DNA of 64,000 nt, taken from Saccharopolyspora oryzae. GTDB lineage: Bacteria > Actinomycetota > Actinomycetes > Mycobacteriales > Pseudonocardiaceae. Position 1 is the first letter of the stretch. The number at the start of each line of letters is the position of its first letter. The stretch is from assembly GCF_027853915.1 (NCBI RefSeq), contig NZ_JAQGLA010000001.1, positions 186,001 to 250,000 of the forward strand. Direction: 5' to 3'. The notes beneath the pieces were generated by a model that was not told where the DNA came from, did no database searches, and saw nothing but the letters and a program-made list of their open reading frames with translations. Position numbers and translations under genes: made by a program. Positions 1 to 8,773 of the stretch are shown piece after piece.

Positions 1-613
1 CCGCCACGCGGATGTCGGTGTCCACCGCGCTCGGCGCCACGGCGTTGACGGTGACCCCGGCCGCGCCGAGCTCCTTGGCCAGCGACTTGGTGAAGCCGAG
101 GATGGCGGCCTTCGCGGCGCAGTAGGGCGTCTTGCCGAACACTCCCCCGCCCTGCTGGGCCGACACCGACGACATGTTGACGATGCGCCCCCAGCCCGCC
201 TCGATCAGGTCCGGCAGGAACGCCTTGGTGACCAAGTAGGTGCCGGTCGCGTTGACCGCCAGCACCTTGTTCCACAGCTCGAGGGTGGTCTCCAGGAACG
301 GCACCGGCGAGGTGATGCCCGCGATGTTGGCCAGCGCCCCGACCGCGGGCAGCCGGCCCGCGTCGACCTCCGCTCGCACCGCCTCATAGGCGGCTCGCAC
401 CGACGCTTCGTCGGACACGTCGACGGCGTGCGCGAAGACCGCGGCGCCGGTCTGCGCGGCGATGTCCTCGGCGGTCTCCTTCGCGGCCGGTTCGTCGAGG
501 TCGAGCACCACGACCGCCCACCCCTCGCGGGCGTAGCGCAGGGCCGTGGCCTTGCCGATCCCTCGCGGCGCAGCCGCGCCCGTCACCACTGCCGTGCGCT
601 GCGTGCTGGTCAC
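1..613 (-). CDS. SDR family NAD(P)-dependent oxidoreductase (3' end outside the window)
   Basis: A classical short-chain dehydrogenase/reductase, probably oxidising or reducing a sugar or sugar-acid hydroxyl. The visible 204 residues contain the nucleotide-binding motif TGAAAPRGIG near residue 10, a NIAG motif near 93 and the catalytic YCAAK near 157, preceded by the serine of MSSVS. The GTG start at 613 is supported by GGAGG seven bases upstream. It lies 24 bp behind the isomerase/epimerase gene, so the two are probably one transcript. The TGxxxGIG motif has a small insertion (AAAPR), which some SDRs show. The C terminus lies beyond position 1. The substrate cannot be read from the sequence. 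Confidence 0.88.
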   Translation of the reverse strand, partial: MTSTQRTAVVTGAAAPRGIGKATALRYAREGWAVVVLDLDEPAAKETAEDIAAQTGAAVFAHAVDVSDEASVRAAYEAVRAEVDAGRLPAVGALANIAGITSPVPFLETTLELWNKVLAVNATGTYLVTKAFLPDLIEAGWGRIVNMSSVSAQQGGGVFGKTPYCAAKAAILGFTKSLAKELGAAGVTVNAVAPSAVDTDIRVA

Positions 614-637
614 TGCAGGTCCTCCAAATGTCGTCGG

Positions 638-1459
638 TCAGAGCAGAGTTGCGATGTACTGGGCGGCGCGCACCGCCGCGGCGGGCCGTTCGTCGTCGGT
701 GACATCGCGGGTTTCCAGTTCGAGCGCGCACGCCCCGCCGTAGCCGGTGGAGCGCAACGCCTCGAACGCGGCGGGGAAGTCGACCACGCCGTTGCCGATG
801 CTGTGGTTGATCCCGCCGGGCTTGGCGTCCCGGAGGTGGACGTGCGCGATCCGCGGCCCGAACCGCCGCGCGAAGTCCGCCGGGTCGCCGCCGGAGGCGA
901 CGATGTGGCTGGTGTCCAGCACGACGCCCACCGCCGGGTCCAGCCGCTCGATCAGCCGCGCGGCCAGCTCGACGTCGCCGCACAGGCGGAAGAAGTGCGG
1001 CGCTTCGACCCAGATCGCCACGCCGTGGGCTCGCGCGACCTCGGCGGCCCTGGCGAGTTCGCCGGCGACGCGGTCCAGGTCGGCGTCCAGACCGGTCACC
1101 GGCTCGCGCGACTGCGCGCCGCACGGCAGCACCAGGGCTTCGGCGCCGCATCCCGCGGTGAGGTCGAGCAGGCGTCCCAGGTGCGTCTCCCGCTCCTGGG
1201 CCGCACGCTCGTCGAGCACGCGGTTCAGGTCGCCGATGTCGCCGTTGACCGAGCGGACCGCGAGACCGCTGGCCCGCACTGTCGACACCACCTCGGCCAC
1301 CGCGGCTTCGGTCAGGTCGTAGGGCACGTGGTCGCACACGCCGGGCAGCGCACCGAGATCGATCTCGGTGAAGCCGCACTCGCCGATGACGCGGAGCGCC
1401 TCGGCCAACCCGAGATGGCGAAAGCTGATGGACGAGCACCCCGGCCACCGGTCGGACAC
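638..1459 (-). CDS. sugar phosphate isomerase/epimerase (xylose isomerase-like TIM barrel)
   Basis: A 273-residue TIM-barrel protein of the AP-endonuclease-2/xylose-isomerase-like superfamily, which isomerises or epimerises keto/aldo sugars at a divalent metal. Candidate metal ligands sit where the fold expects them: Glu152 (IWVEAP), Asp182-His185 (DTSH), His208 (HVHLRD) and Glu248 (ALELE). Length is normal for the family. It is the first gene of a leftward pair with an SDR and is divergent from a transporter/split-transketolase operon, so it probably works on the same imported polyol or sugar. TGTTGACA-like boxes lie just upstream of its start. The exact sugar is unknown. Confidence 0.8.
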   Translation of the reverse strand: MSDRWPGCSSISFRHLGLAEALRVIGECGFTEIDLGALPGVCDHVPYDLTEAAVAEVVSTVRASGLAVRSVNGDIGDLNRVLDERAAQERETHLGRLLDLTAGCGAEALVLPCGAQSREPVTGLDADLDRVAGELARAAEVARAHGVAIWVEAPHFFRLCGDVELAARLIERLDPAVGVVLDTSHIVASGGDPADFARRFGPRIAHVHLRDAKPGGINHSIGNGVVDFPAAFEALRSTGYGGACALELETRDVTDDERPAAAVRAAQYIATLL

Positions 1460-1487
1460 GTTTCCTCCTCGAGAACGGATGCCGGAA

Positions 1488-1623
1488 TGTTAACAGCGAT
1501 CTGTCAACAGACAAGAACTCAAGCACTAGATGCGAGATTAAAGCACGTAAGACGTGGACAACGAGCAGGCCGCACTGTTGACAAACACTCGTCGAGAGCT
1601 GAATATCTGCGGCAATGTTGACA
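1488..1623. promoter_or_regulatory. four TGTTGACA/TGTTAACA/TGTCAACA boxes in a divergent promoter
   Basis: Four near-identical 8-bp elements lie between divergent operons: TGTTAACA at 1488-1495, TGTCAACA at 1502-1509, TGTTGACA at 1576-1583 and TGTTGACA at 1616-1623. Each has the form TGTNNACA, and TGTCAACA is the reverse complement of TGTTGACA. The TGTNNACA layout fits the tGT-N-ACa pattern of FadR/GntR-type operators. The first pair is spaced 14 bp and the second 40 bp. No GntR gene is adjacent inside the window, so the regulator may lie left of position 1. Confidence 0.55.
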
Positions 1624-1674
1624 CCGGAGAGCCGGTGTCGAGGACATCGGACTACCCCAACGGAGAGGTGAGCG

Positions 1675-3021
1675 ATGAGCGCGGAACCGCTGCGCACCAG
1701 CGGCCCGGTGCACGGAACACCGGACGTGCACCGGGTGGCGTGGGGATCGACCGCCGGCGGCGTCATCGAGAGCTACGACTTCATCGGTTTCGGCACCGCC
1801 GCGGCCCTCTACTTCGGTCCCGCGTTCTTCCCGAGCGCCTCACCGGTCGTCGGGACGCTGTCGGCGTTCGCGACGCTCGGCGTCGGGTTCGTCGCCCGGC
1901 CGCTCGGCGGCATCGTCGGCGGCCACCTCGGCGACCGGATCGGCCGCAAGCCCGTCCTGGTGGCCTCGCTGATCGTGATGGGGCTGGCCACGTTCGCCAT
2001 CGGCCTGCTGCCCACCTACGCCCAGGTCGGCGTGCTCGCACCGGCGCTGCTGGTCGCGGTGCGGATCATCCAGGGCCTCGCCTACGGCGCCGAGTGGGGC
2101 GGGGCGATCCTCATGACCTACGAGCACGCCCCGCTGCTGCGGAAGGGCGCGTTCACCGGGATCGTGCAGTCCGGCTTCCCGATCGGGCTGCTGCTGGCCA
2201 ACCTCGTCTTCCTCGGTTCGGTCGCGCTGCCCGGCGACTGGGCCTGGCGGGTGCCGTTCCTGGCCAGCCTGCTGCTGGTGATCATCGGACTGGTCGTGCG
2301 GTCGAAGGTCCCCGAGTCGCCGGTGTTCGAAGACGTCCGGGACAGCGGCGAGATCGCCAAGGCCCCGATCGTCGACGTGATCAAGAACGACTGGCCGAAC
2401 CTGCTGCGCGGCATCGGACTGCGCATCGCCGAGACCGCGGGCTACGCGGTGGCCATCACCTACATGATCTCCTACCTGAAGTCGGAGGAGCTGGCCTCCA
2501 GCGACGAGACCATCCTGTCGCTGTGCGTCGCCTCGGCGATCGGCATCTTCGCCACGATGGCGTGGGGCCGGCTGACCGACCTGGTCGGCAGGCGCCCGGT
2601 GTACGTCTGGGTCTGCCTGTTCAACGCGGCCTGGGCGATCCCGATGTTCTTGCTGGTCAACACCGGCTCGCTGATCGCGATCATCGCCACCGTGGTCATC
2701 TCCTACGGCGTCAGCCAGAACGCGCTGGCCGGTTCGCAGGGCGCGTGGTTCCCCGAGCTGTTCCAGGCGAAGACGCGTTCGTCGGGAGCGTCGCTGGCGT
2801 ACCAGATCTCGGCGATGATCTCCGGTTTCACCCCGTTCGTCACCACGCTGCTGTTCATCGCGCTCGGCTGGATGGGCCCCGCGCTGCTGTTCCTCGTCTA
2901 CTCGGTCCTCGGCCTGGTCGCCGCCCTGCTGACCCGCGAGACGTTCGGGAAGCGCGAGCGCGAGGAAGCGCGGCGCCTCAGCGCCGAGAACGACGACGCA
3001 CGGCCCGCCGCCGCGCGCTGA
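1675..3021 (+). CDS. MFS transporter, metabolite:H+ symporter (MHS) type
   Basis: A 448-residue, roughly 12-segment inner-membrane permease. The MHS subfamily hallmarks are visible: ESYDF at residues 32-36 in the first helix, ARPLGG at 74-79 and the cytoplasmic loop GDRIGRK at 86-92. MHS carriers import carboxylates, polyols and related small solutes with protons. The ATG at 1675 follows GGAGAGG. It begins a rightward operon with the split transketolase and is divergent from the isomerase/SDR pair. The charged C-terminal tail rich in Arg and Glu is typical. Substrate unknown; context suggests a sugar acid, polyol or branched sugar. Confidence 0.85.
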   Translation: MSAEPLRTSGPVHGTPDVHRVAWGSTAGGVIESYDFIGFGTAAALYFGPAFFPSASPVVGTLSAFATLGVGFVARPLGGIVGGHLGDRIGRKPVLVASLIVMGLATFAIGLLPTYAQVGVLAPALLVAVRIIQGLAYGAEWGGAILMTYEHAPLLRKGAFTGIVQSGFPIGLLLANLVFLGSVALPGDWAWRVPFLASLLLVIIGLVVRSKVPESPVFEDVRDSGEIAKAPIVDVIKNDWPNLLRGIGLRIAETAGYAVAITYMISYLKSEELASSDETILSLCVASAIGIFATMAWGRLTDLVGRRPVYVWVCLFNAAWAIPMFLLVNTGSLIAIIATVVISYGVSQNALAGSQGAWFPELFQAKTRSSGASLAYQISAMISGFTPFVTTLLFIALGWMGPALLFLVYSVLGLVAALLTRETFGKREREEARRLSAENDDARPAAAR

Positions 3022-3147
3022 CACATCGAGGTTTTTCCATCCTCGTCCTGCGTGGCGGCGCCGGTAGCGGAACCTCAGCGCCCGCCTGGACTCCGGGTGT
3101 CCGACTTGATGCATGCCAGCTCATCTCAACGGATTGAAGGGAGCACG

Positions 3148-4020
3148 ATGACGATCGCCACCGACAGCGACCTGGCGGCGCGCGCCGAGCGGGTCCGCGC
3201 GGCGGCCCACCGAATGCGGCACCACGTCCTGGACATGGGCGAGGTGCAGGGCCAGGGGTACGTCGGGCAAGCGCTGGGCGTCGCCGACGTCCTCGCCGCC
3301 GTCTACGCCGACCAGCTGCGGTTCCGGGCCGACGACCCGGACTGGCCCGAGCGGGACCGGTTCCTGCTGTCCACCGGCCACTACGCCATCGCCCTGTACG
3401 CGGCCCTCGCCGAAGCGGGCACCATCCCGGTCGAGGAGCTGGAGACCTACGGCTCCGACGGCTCCCGCCTGCCCATGTCCGGCATGGCGTCCTACACCCC
3501 CGGCATGGAGATCTCCGGCGGATCCCTCGGGCACGGCCTCACCGTCGCGGTCGGCATGGCGCTCGGCACCCGGCTGCGCGGCGAAGCGCCCCGCATCATC
3601 AACTTCCTGTCCGACGGCGAGCTCGACGAAGGCTCCACGTGGGAAGCCGCGATGGGCGCCGCCCACCACCGCCTCGGTCGGCTGCTGGCCATCGTGGACA
3701 TGAACGCGCTGCAGGCGGACGGGCCCACGCAGGGCGTGCTCGGCATCGAGCCCGCCGAGGAGAAGTGGTCCGCAGCGGGGTGGTTCGCACAGCGCGTGGA
3801 CGGCAACGACGTGCCAGCCCTGCTGCGGGCTTTCGACGCCGCCGCGCAGCGATCGGCACCCGTCGGCGAACCCGCGGTGATCCTCTGCGACACCAAGATC
3901 GGGCGCGGTGTGCCGCTGCTGGAAGCCAGGGAGAAGGCCCACTTCATGCGGATCGAGGAGCACGAGTGGCAGCTGTGCCGCGAGCAGCTGGCCGAGAACG
4001 CGGGAGGGCGGGCACGATGA
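3148..4020 (+). CDS. transketolase N-terminal (ThDP-binding) subunit of a split transketolase
   Basis: The 290-residue product corresponds to the pyrophosphate-binding half of transketolase. The ThDP motif is present as SDGELDEGSTWEA running to DMNAL (residues about 153-190), with Ser replacing the first Gly of the usual GDG. Other landmarks are the GHYAIALYA region and SGGSLGHGL, both typical of TK-N. The ATG at 3148 follows GAAGGGAG. The gene overlaps the C-terminal subunit by ATGA, so a 1:1 complex is expected. Split transketolases of this type occur in specialised pathways such as D-apulose-4-phosphate (apiose) or 6-deoxy-6-sulfofructose cleavage as well as general pentose metabolism. Which applies here is not decided by the sequence. 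Confidence 0.88.
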   Translation: MTIATDSDLAARAERVRAAAHRMRHHVLDMGEVQGQGYVGQALGVADVLAAVYADQLRFRADDPDWPERDRFLLSTGHYAIALYAALAEAGTIPVEELETYGSDGSRLPMSGMASYTPGMEISGGSLGHGLTVAVGMALGTRLRGEAPRIINFLSDGELDEGSTWEAAMGAAHHRLGRLLAIVDMNALQADGPTQGVLGIEPAEEKWSAAGWFAQRVDGNDVPALLRAFDAAAQRSAPVGEPAVILCDTKIGRGVPLLEAREKAHFMRIEEHEWQLCREQLAENAGGRAR

Positions 4021-5009
4021 CCAGCACGAAGCCGAAGCGGCTGACCACCTCGGCGATGATCGCCTCCTTCGCCGATCCCGGGCAGCGGACCACCAGCGCC
4101 CCGTTCGGCCATGCACTGGCTTCGCTCGCCGAAGCCGACGACCGGATCGTCGGGCTGACCGCCGACCTCGGCAAGTACACCGACATGCACGTGTTCGCCG
4201 AGGCCCACCCGGACCGGTTCTTCCAGATGGGCATGGCCGAGCAGCTGCTCATCGGTGCGGCGGCGGGCATGGCGGAGGTGGGGCTCGTCCCCTTCGCCTC
4301 GACCTACAGCGTCTTCGCCGCCCGACGCGCCTACGACTTCCTCTGCCTGGACGTCGCGGAGCCGAACCTCAACGTCAACATCGTCGGCGGGCTCCCGGGC
4401 CTGACCACCGGGTACGGCCCCAGCCACCAGGCGACCGAAGACGTGGCGATCTTCCGCGGCATGCCGAACCTGACGATCGTCGACCCGTGCGACGCGGTGG
4501 ACATCGAGCAGGCCGTGCCGCAGCTCGCCGCCGCCGAGGGGCCGACGTACCTGCGGTTGCTGCGCGGCAAGGTGCCCACCGTGCTGGACGAGTACGACTA
4601 CTCGTTCCGCCTCGGCAAGGCCGCTGTGCTGCGCGGCGGCGCGGACGTCGTGTTCGTCTCAAGTGGACTCATGACGATGCGCGCACTGCAGGCGGCAGAA
4701 GCGCTCGCGAAGCACCGGGTCGACGTCGCGGTGGTGCACGCACCGACGATCAAGCCGTTCGACGCCGACACCGTACTGTCCGAAGTGGACACCGATCGGC
4801 TCGTGGTGACGCTGGAGAACCACACCGTGGTGGGCGGGCTCTTCGAAACGGTCGCCTCGGCCGTGGTGACCCGGGGCCTGAACAAGAGGATCGTCCCGAT
4901 CGCGCTGCCGGACGCCTTCTTGGACGCCGGAGCCCTGCCGACGCTGCACGAGCGCTACGGCCTGGCAACCGACCGCATCGTCACCAAGGTCCTCGACGAG
5001 CTGCGCTGA
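4017..5009 (+). CDS. transketolase C-terminal (pyrimidine-binding) subunit of a split transketolase
   Basis: A 330-residue partner of the upstream subunit, carrying the Pyr domain and C-terminal domain. The catalytic Glu that activates the ThDP aminopyrimidine is Glu75 in GMAEQLL, and the GYGPSHQATEDVAIFR segment is characteristic of this family. The start overlaps the upstream stop as ATGA, indicating translational coupling. Together the two subunits should transfer a two-carbon ketol unit between a ketose phosphate and an aldose phosphate. The operon ends here at a strong hairpin. The adjacent isomerase, SDR and MHS carrier suggest an uncommon sugar or polyol feeding into the pentose phosphate pool. 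Confidence 0.88.
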   Translation: MTSTKPKRLTTSAMIASFADPGQRTTSAPFGHALASLAEADDRIVGLTADLGKYTDMHVFAEAHPDRFFQMGMAEQLLIGAAAGMAEVGLVPFASTYSVFAARRAYDFLCLDVAEPNLNVNIVGGLPGLTTGYGPSHQATEDVAIFRGMPNLTIVDPCDAVDIEQAVPQLAAAEGPTYLRLLRGKVPTVLDEYDYSFRLGKAAVLRGGADVVFVSSGLMTMRALQAAEALAKHRVDVAVVHAPTIKPFDADTVLSEVDTDRLVVTLENHTVVGGLFETVASAVVTRGLNKRIVPIALPDAFLDAGALPTLHERYGLATDRIVTKVLDELR

Positions 5010-5020
5010 GCACCTGAACA

Positions 5021-5068
5021 CCTCGCGGCTGGTCCGCCCGAACGGTTTCGGGCAGGCCAGCCGCGAGG
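5021..5068. terminator. bidirectional terminator hairpin
   Basis: A perfect 12-bp stem, CCTCGCGGCTGG (5021-5032) pairing with 5057-5068, encloses a second 7-bp inverted repeat, GCCCGAA with TTCGGGC. It lies between convergent gene ends (5009 and 5087), so it can serve both transcripts. No long T-run follows, as is common in actinomycetes. Confidence 0.75.
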
Positions 5069-5086
5069 TCGTTCCAGGGTCCGGGG

Positions 5087-6352
5087 TCAGTTCACGCCTT
5101 CCATCCGCCGCGCGAACGACAGGCCGACGAGGGAGATGACGGCGACGCCGATGTAGTAGAAGCTGGGCGAGTTCAGCGAGCCGGTGACGTCGATGAGCCA
5201 GGTGAGCACGAGCGGCGCGACGCCTCCGATCGCGGTCACGCCGACGTTGTAGGCGACGGAAACACCGGTGGTGCGCACCTCTCCCGGGTACATCGCGGTG
5301 AGCAGCGCCGGCAGCGGGCCGAAGTAGAACGCCATGATGACGCCGAGCACCACGGTGACCAGGACCAGCGTGAACACCGTCGGCGAGCCGACCAGGACCT
5401 GGAACAGCGGCCAGGCCAGCACCAGCGCCGCGGCGGCCGACCACGTCATCACCCGCGCCGGCCCGACCCGGTCCGCCAGCATGCCGACGAAGGGAACGCC
5501 GACGAGCGTGACGAGGCCGGCGACCGCGCCGCCGAGGTAAGCAGCGCTCGCGGGCACCCCCAGCTGCTTCGTCGCGAGGGTGGGCATGTAGAGGATGAGG
5601 TAGACCGACAGCGTCGCGACGCCGACGCACGCGGCACCGGCGAGGACCCGGCCGATGTGGCGGGTCAGCACCGTTCGGACCGGCGCCTGCTCCCGCGGCC
5701 CCTGGCTGAACTCCTCGGTCTCGGACAGCCGCGCCCGGATGTAGAGGCCGACCGGGCCGACGAGGATGCCGATGATGAACGGGATCCGCCAGCCCCAGGC
5801 GTAGAGGTCCTCCTCCGGCAGGTACGTGAACAGGACGTAGCCGAAGGCCGAGGCGAGGAACATCGACGCGCCTTGGCTGGCGATCTGCCACGACGCGTAG
5901 TAGGCCCTGCGGTTCGGCGCCGTTTCCACCAGGAACGTGGTGGCCGTGCCGAACTCGGCACCGGCCGAGAAGCCCTGGACGAGTCGCGAGAGCAGGATGA
6001 TCAGGCCCGCCCAGGCCCCGATCGCGTCGTGGGTCGGCGCCGCTGCCATGAGGATCGTCCCGACCATCATGAGCAGGAGCGTCACCGTGAGCGCCTTCTT
6101 GCGGCCGTGCCGGTCGCCGTAGCTGCCGAGGAGCAGGCCGCCGAGCGGGCGCACCACGTAGGAGATGGCGAAGGTCGCGAAGGTGAGCAGCAGGCCGGAG
6201 CTCCCGCTGCCCTCCGGGAAGAAGTTCTTCGCGATGACGACCGCGAACGACGCGTAGACGATGATGTCGAACCACTCGAGGGCCGCACCGATCGAACTGC
6301 TGATCACGGCCTTTCGGGCGGCCGCGATGCGTTCCGGCGTGACGGTGGACAT
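5087..6352 (-). CDS. MFS transporter, MHS type
   Basis: A 421-residue permease with the MHS features EWFDI (residues 26-30), VRPLGG (67-72) and GDRHGRK (79-85). About 12 hydrophobic segments are visible. It is 36 bp downstream of an ArgE/DapE-like deacylase gene on the same strand, and both are divergent from a two-copy Lrp regulator. A reasonable inference is uptake of an N-acyl amino acid or related carboxylate that the deacylase then cleaves. It is one of three MHS carriers in this window, each in a different cassette. Confidence 0.85.
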   Translation of the reverse strand: MSTVTPERIAAARKAVISSSIGAALEWFDIIVYASFAVVIAKNFFPEGSGSSGLLLTFATFAISYVVRPLGGLLLGSYGDRHGRKKALTVTLLLMMVGTILMAAAPTHDAIGAWAGLIILLSRLVQGFSAGAEFGTATTFLVETAPNRRAYYASWQIASQGASMFLASAFGYVLFTYLPEEDLYAWGWRIPFIIGILVGPVGLYIRARLSETEEFSQGPREQAPVRTVLTRHIGRVLAGAACVGVATLSVYLILYMPTLATKQLGVPASAAYLGGAVAGLVTLVGVPFVGMLADRVGPARVMTWSAAAALVLAWPLFQVLVGSPTVFTLVLVTVVLGVIMAFYFGPLPALLTAMYPGEVRTTGVSVAYNVGVTAIGGVAPLVLTWLIDVTGSLNSPSFYYIGVAVISLVGLSFARRMEGVN

Positions 6353-6388
6353 GTGTCCCTTTCGGTAGGGGTGACGCTGGCTGCGCGG

Positions 6389-7576
6389 TCAGGAGCGCAG
6401 GTCGTCGACGAGGTTGTCGAGGAGAGCTTCGCAGCGCGCGATCTGGTCGAGTTCGACGAACTCGTCCGCCGTGTGGGCCTGCGCGATGTCGCCGGGGCCG
6501 CACACCACCGTCGGGATGCCGGCGCGCTGGAAGAGACCGGCTTCGGTGCCGTAGGTGACCTTCGCCGGCGACTCCTCGCCACCCCACTTGGTGACGTGGC
6601 GGATGACCTCGGCGTCCGGTGCCGTGTCGAGCCCGGGGGTCGACGCGGCGACGGACATCTCGACCCGGGCGCCCGGGTTCTCCGCCTGCATCTCGGTCTC
6701 GATGCGCCGAACCTCGGTGCGGAACACGTCGATCATCTCGTCGACGTCGACCCCCGCCACCGAGCGGAACTCGAAGCTCAGCGCGCACTCGGCGGGGACG
6801 GTGTTGACCGCGATGCCGCCGGAGATCTCGTTGACCGTCGCCGTCGTGAACGGCACGTCGAAGAACTCGTCGAACGGTCCGTCAGCGCGGAACCGATCGG
6901 CGGTGGAGCGCACGAAGCGCACCAGCTGGGCGGCGTGCTCGATCGCGTTGACGCCCTGCGGCGTCAGCGAGGAGTGCGCGGCCAGGCCGTGGAAGGCCAC
7001 CCGGATCAGCGTGATCGACTTGTGGCCGCGGATGACCCTCATGCTCGTCGGTTCCCCGACGATGCAGGCCCGCGGGCGCAGACCGCGCCGGACGATCTCG
7101 TCGACCAGCGGGATCACGCCGACGCACCCGACCTCCTCGTCGTAGGAGAACGCGAGGTGGACCGGTTCCCGCAGCGGCTCGGCGGCCAGCTGCGGCAGCT
7201 TCGCGACGACGGCGCCGACGAAGGACTTCATGTCGCACGCGCCCCGGCCGTAGAGCCGGTCGCCGCGCACCTCGGAGGTGAACGGGTCGCTGCTCCACCG
7301 CTGCCCGTCGACGGGGACCACGTCGGTGTGGCCCGACAGGACGATGCCGCCCGTGGTCGATCCGTCGGCGGCGGGGAACGTGGCGAGGAGGTTCGCCTTG
7401 GTCCCCTCGGCGTTGGGGATCAACGTCGGCTCGACCCCGTTGGCGCGGATCTCGTCGGCGACGACGTCGATGAGCGGCAGGTTGCTGTCGCGGCTCGTCG
7501 TGTCGACGCCGATGAGGCGTGCGATCCAGTCCAACGTCGTGGTGGACGGGGTCAGAGGCGTGGTGTCGGCCGGCAT
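6389..7576 (-). CDS. M20 family deacylase, acetylornithine deacetylase (ArgE)/DapE-like
   Basis: A 395-residue zinc-dependent M20 enzyme. Metal and catalytic motifs are SGHTDVVPVD (His83), GRGACDMK (Asp115) and DEEVG (Glu147 general base, Glu148 ligand), followed by EPT near 175, matching ArgE. Enzymes of this group hydrolyse N-acetylornithine or other N-acyl amino acids. The chosen ATG at 7576 has GGAG upstream; an alternative in-frame ATG at 7609 would add 11 residues. It sits between an MHS carrier and a divergent Lrp-type regulator rather than with arginine genes, so a catabolic N-acyl amino acid role is more likely than biosynthesis. Confidence 0.82.
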   Translation of the reverse strand: MPADTTPLTPSTTTLDWIARLIGVDTTSRDSNLPLIDVVADEIRANGVEPTLIPNAEGTKANLLATFPAADGSTTGGIVLSGHTDVVPVDGQRWSSDPFTSEVRGDRLYGRGACDMKSFVGAVVAKLPQLAAEPLREPVHLAFSYDEEVGCVGVIPLVDEIVRRGLRPRACIVGEPTSMRVIRGHKSITLIRVAFHGLAAHSSLTPQGVNAIEHAAQLVRFVRSTADRFRADGPFDEFFDVPFTTATVNEISGGIAVNTVPAECALSFEFRSVAGVDVDEMIDVFRTEVRRIETEMQAENPGARVEMSVAASTPGLDTAPDAEVIRHVTKWGGEESPAKVTYGTEAGLFQRAGIPTVVCGPGDIAQAHTADEFVELDQIARCEALLDNLVDDLRS

Positions 7577-7690
7577 GCGGGTTGAGCTCCAGGTAGTCGA
7601 GATTTGCATCCATCAAACGGGTGAATGATGATGGCATTCGCCCGCGACCAGGCGGGGGAAATGCAGGATTGCGCAGCAAGGGGTGAGATC

Positions 7691-8773
7691 GTGCAGGATT
7701 CCACCGGCATCGCGGACGAGCTCGACCTCGCCATCGTCAACTGCCTCCAGATCAACCCGCGAGCGTCGTGGACGCAGCTCAGCCGGGCGCTCGACGTCGA
7801 CCCGGTCACGGTGGCCCGCCGCTGGAACAGGTTGAGCGACAGCGGCACGGCGTGGGTCACGGGCCGCGCGGCCGGGCACGGCACGCCGGAGTCGTGCCTA
7901 GCCGTCATCGAGCTGAGCTGCGCCGCCTCGGAGACCCTCGCCATCGCGAACCGGATCGCCCGCCTGCCCCACGTCCTCAACCTCGAGCACACGAGCGGCC
8001 CGCGCGCGCTCACGATCCTCGTCGAGGTGCGCGATCTGGCGTTCCTCTCGCGCTTCCTGCTCGATTCCCTCGGTTCGATCCCCGGGGTCGTCAGCGCGAG
8101 CAGCCACGCCGTGACGAAGGTGCTCACGATGGGCGACCACTGGAAGCTCAAGGTCATCGACGCGACCCAGCGCGCCATCATGGCCCGGAGCCTGCCCCGC
8201 CACCTGACCCAGCTCGCCGCGAACCGCCCCGACGGCCTCCGCCCCTACGACGACGTCGACAAGCAGCTGATCCTCCTGCTCGGCGAAGACGGCCGCATGC
8301 CGGTGTCCACTATGGCCGGACGAACGGGCTTGAGCGAGAGCACGATTCGCCGCCGGCTGGCCGAACTGGTCAACCACGGCCGGGTCGTCCTGCGCTGCGA
8401 CATCGCGCTGCCCGCCTCCGGCTGGCCGGTCATCACGTGGCTCTGGGCGCACGTCAGCCCCGACGACGCGGAAACGATCAGAACGATCCTGCACCGCATC
8501 GAGGGCATCCGCGCGTGCTTCCAGATCTCCGGAGGCCAACCGAACCTCCTGCTCGGCCTCAACACGCGCTCGCTGCGCGAAGCACCGGTCATCGAGGCGA
8601 AGCTCGCCGACGCGGCACCCCGCCTGTCGATCATCGACCGGTCCATGGTGCTGCGCTCGATCAAGCGGATGGGACGCGAACTCGACGAAGCGGGCCGCAG
8701 CGTCGCGAGCATCCCGATGAACATCTGGGCCGCCCCCACCTCTCCCCCACCCCACCGCGAAACCACGACCTAA
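7691..8773 (+). CDS. Lrp/AsnC family regulator with two tandem Lrp units
   Basis: About 360 residues, roughly twice the length of a standard Lrp. It contains two HTH/ligand-domain units: an N-terminal HTH (LDLAIVNCLQINPRASW) and a second HTH near residue 205 (KQLILLLGEDGRMPVSTM), each followed by an RAM-like domain. The GTG at 7691 follows AAGGGG; upstream ATGs at 7625-7631 would add 22 residues. It is divergent from the M20 deacylase/MHS genes and likely senses an amino acid-like ligand to control them. It is clearly paralogous to the regulator at 59789. Its stop overlaps the convergent flavoprotein gene stop by 4 bp. Confidence 0.85.
   Translation: MQDSTGIADELDLAIVNCLQINPRASWTQLSRALDVDPVTVARRWNRLSDSGTAWVTGRAAGHGTPESCLAVIELSCAASETLAIANRIARLPHVLNLEHTSGPRALTILVEVRDLAFLSRFLLDSLGSIPGVVSASSHAVTKVLTMGDHWKLKVIDATQRAIMARSLPRHLTQLAANRPDGLRPYDDVDKQLILLLGEDGRMPVSTMAGRTGLSESTIRRRLAELVNHGRVVLRCDIALPASGWPVITWLWAHVSPDDAETIRTILHRIEGIRACFQISGGQPNLLLGLNTRSLREAPVIEAKLADAAPRLSIIDRSMVLRSIKRMGRELDEAGRSVASIPMNIWAAPTSPPPHRETTT

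Noticed and set aside
1-5009. Sulfoquinovose transketolase (sulfo-TK) pathway.
   Set aside because: Only the split transketolase and a generic isomerase fit. No sulfoquinovosidase, sulfo-sugar isomerase or sulfoacetaldehyde enzyme is visible, so the assignment would be a guess.
4659-6788. A long minus-strand frame overlapping the transketolase and MHS genes.
   Set aside because: It crosses a convergent terminator and both flanking genes; its translation has no family features.
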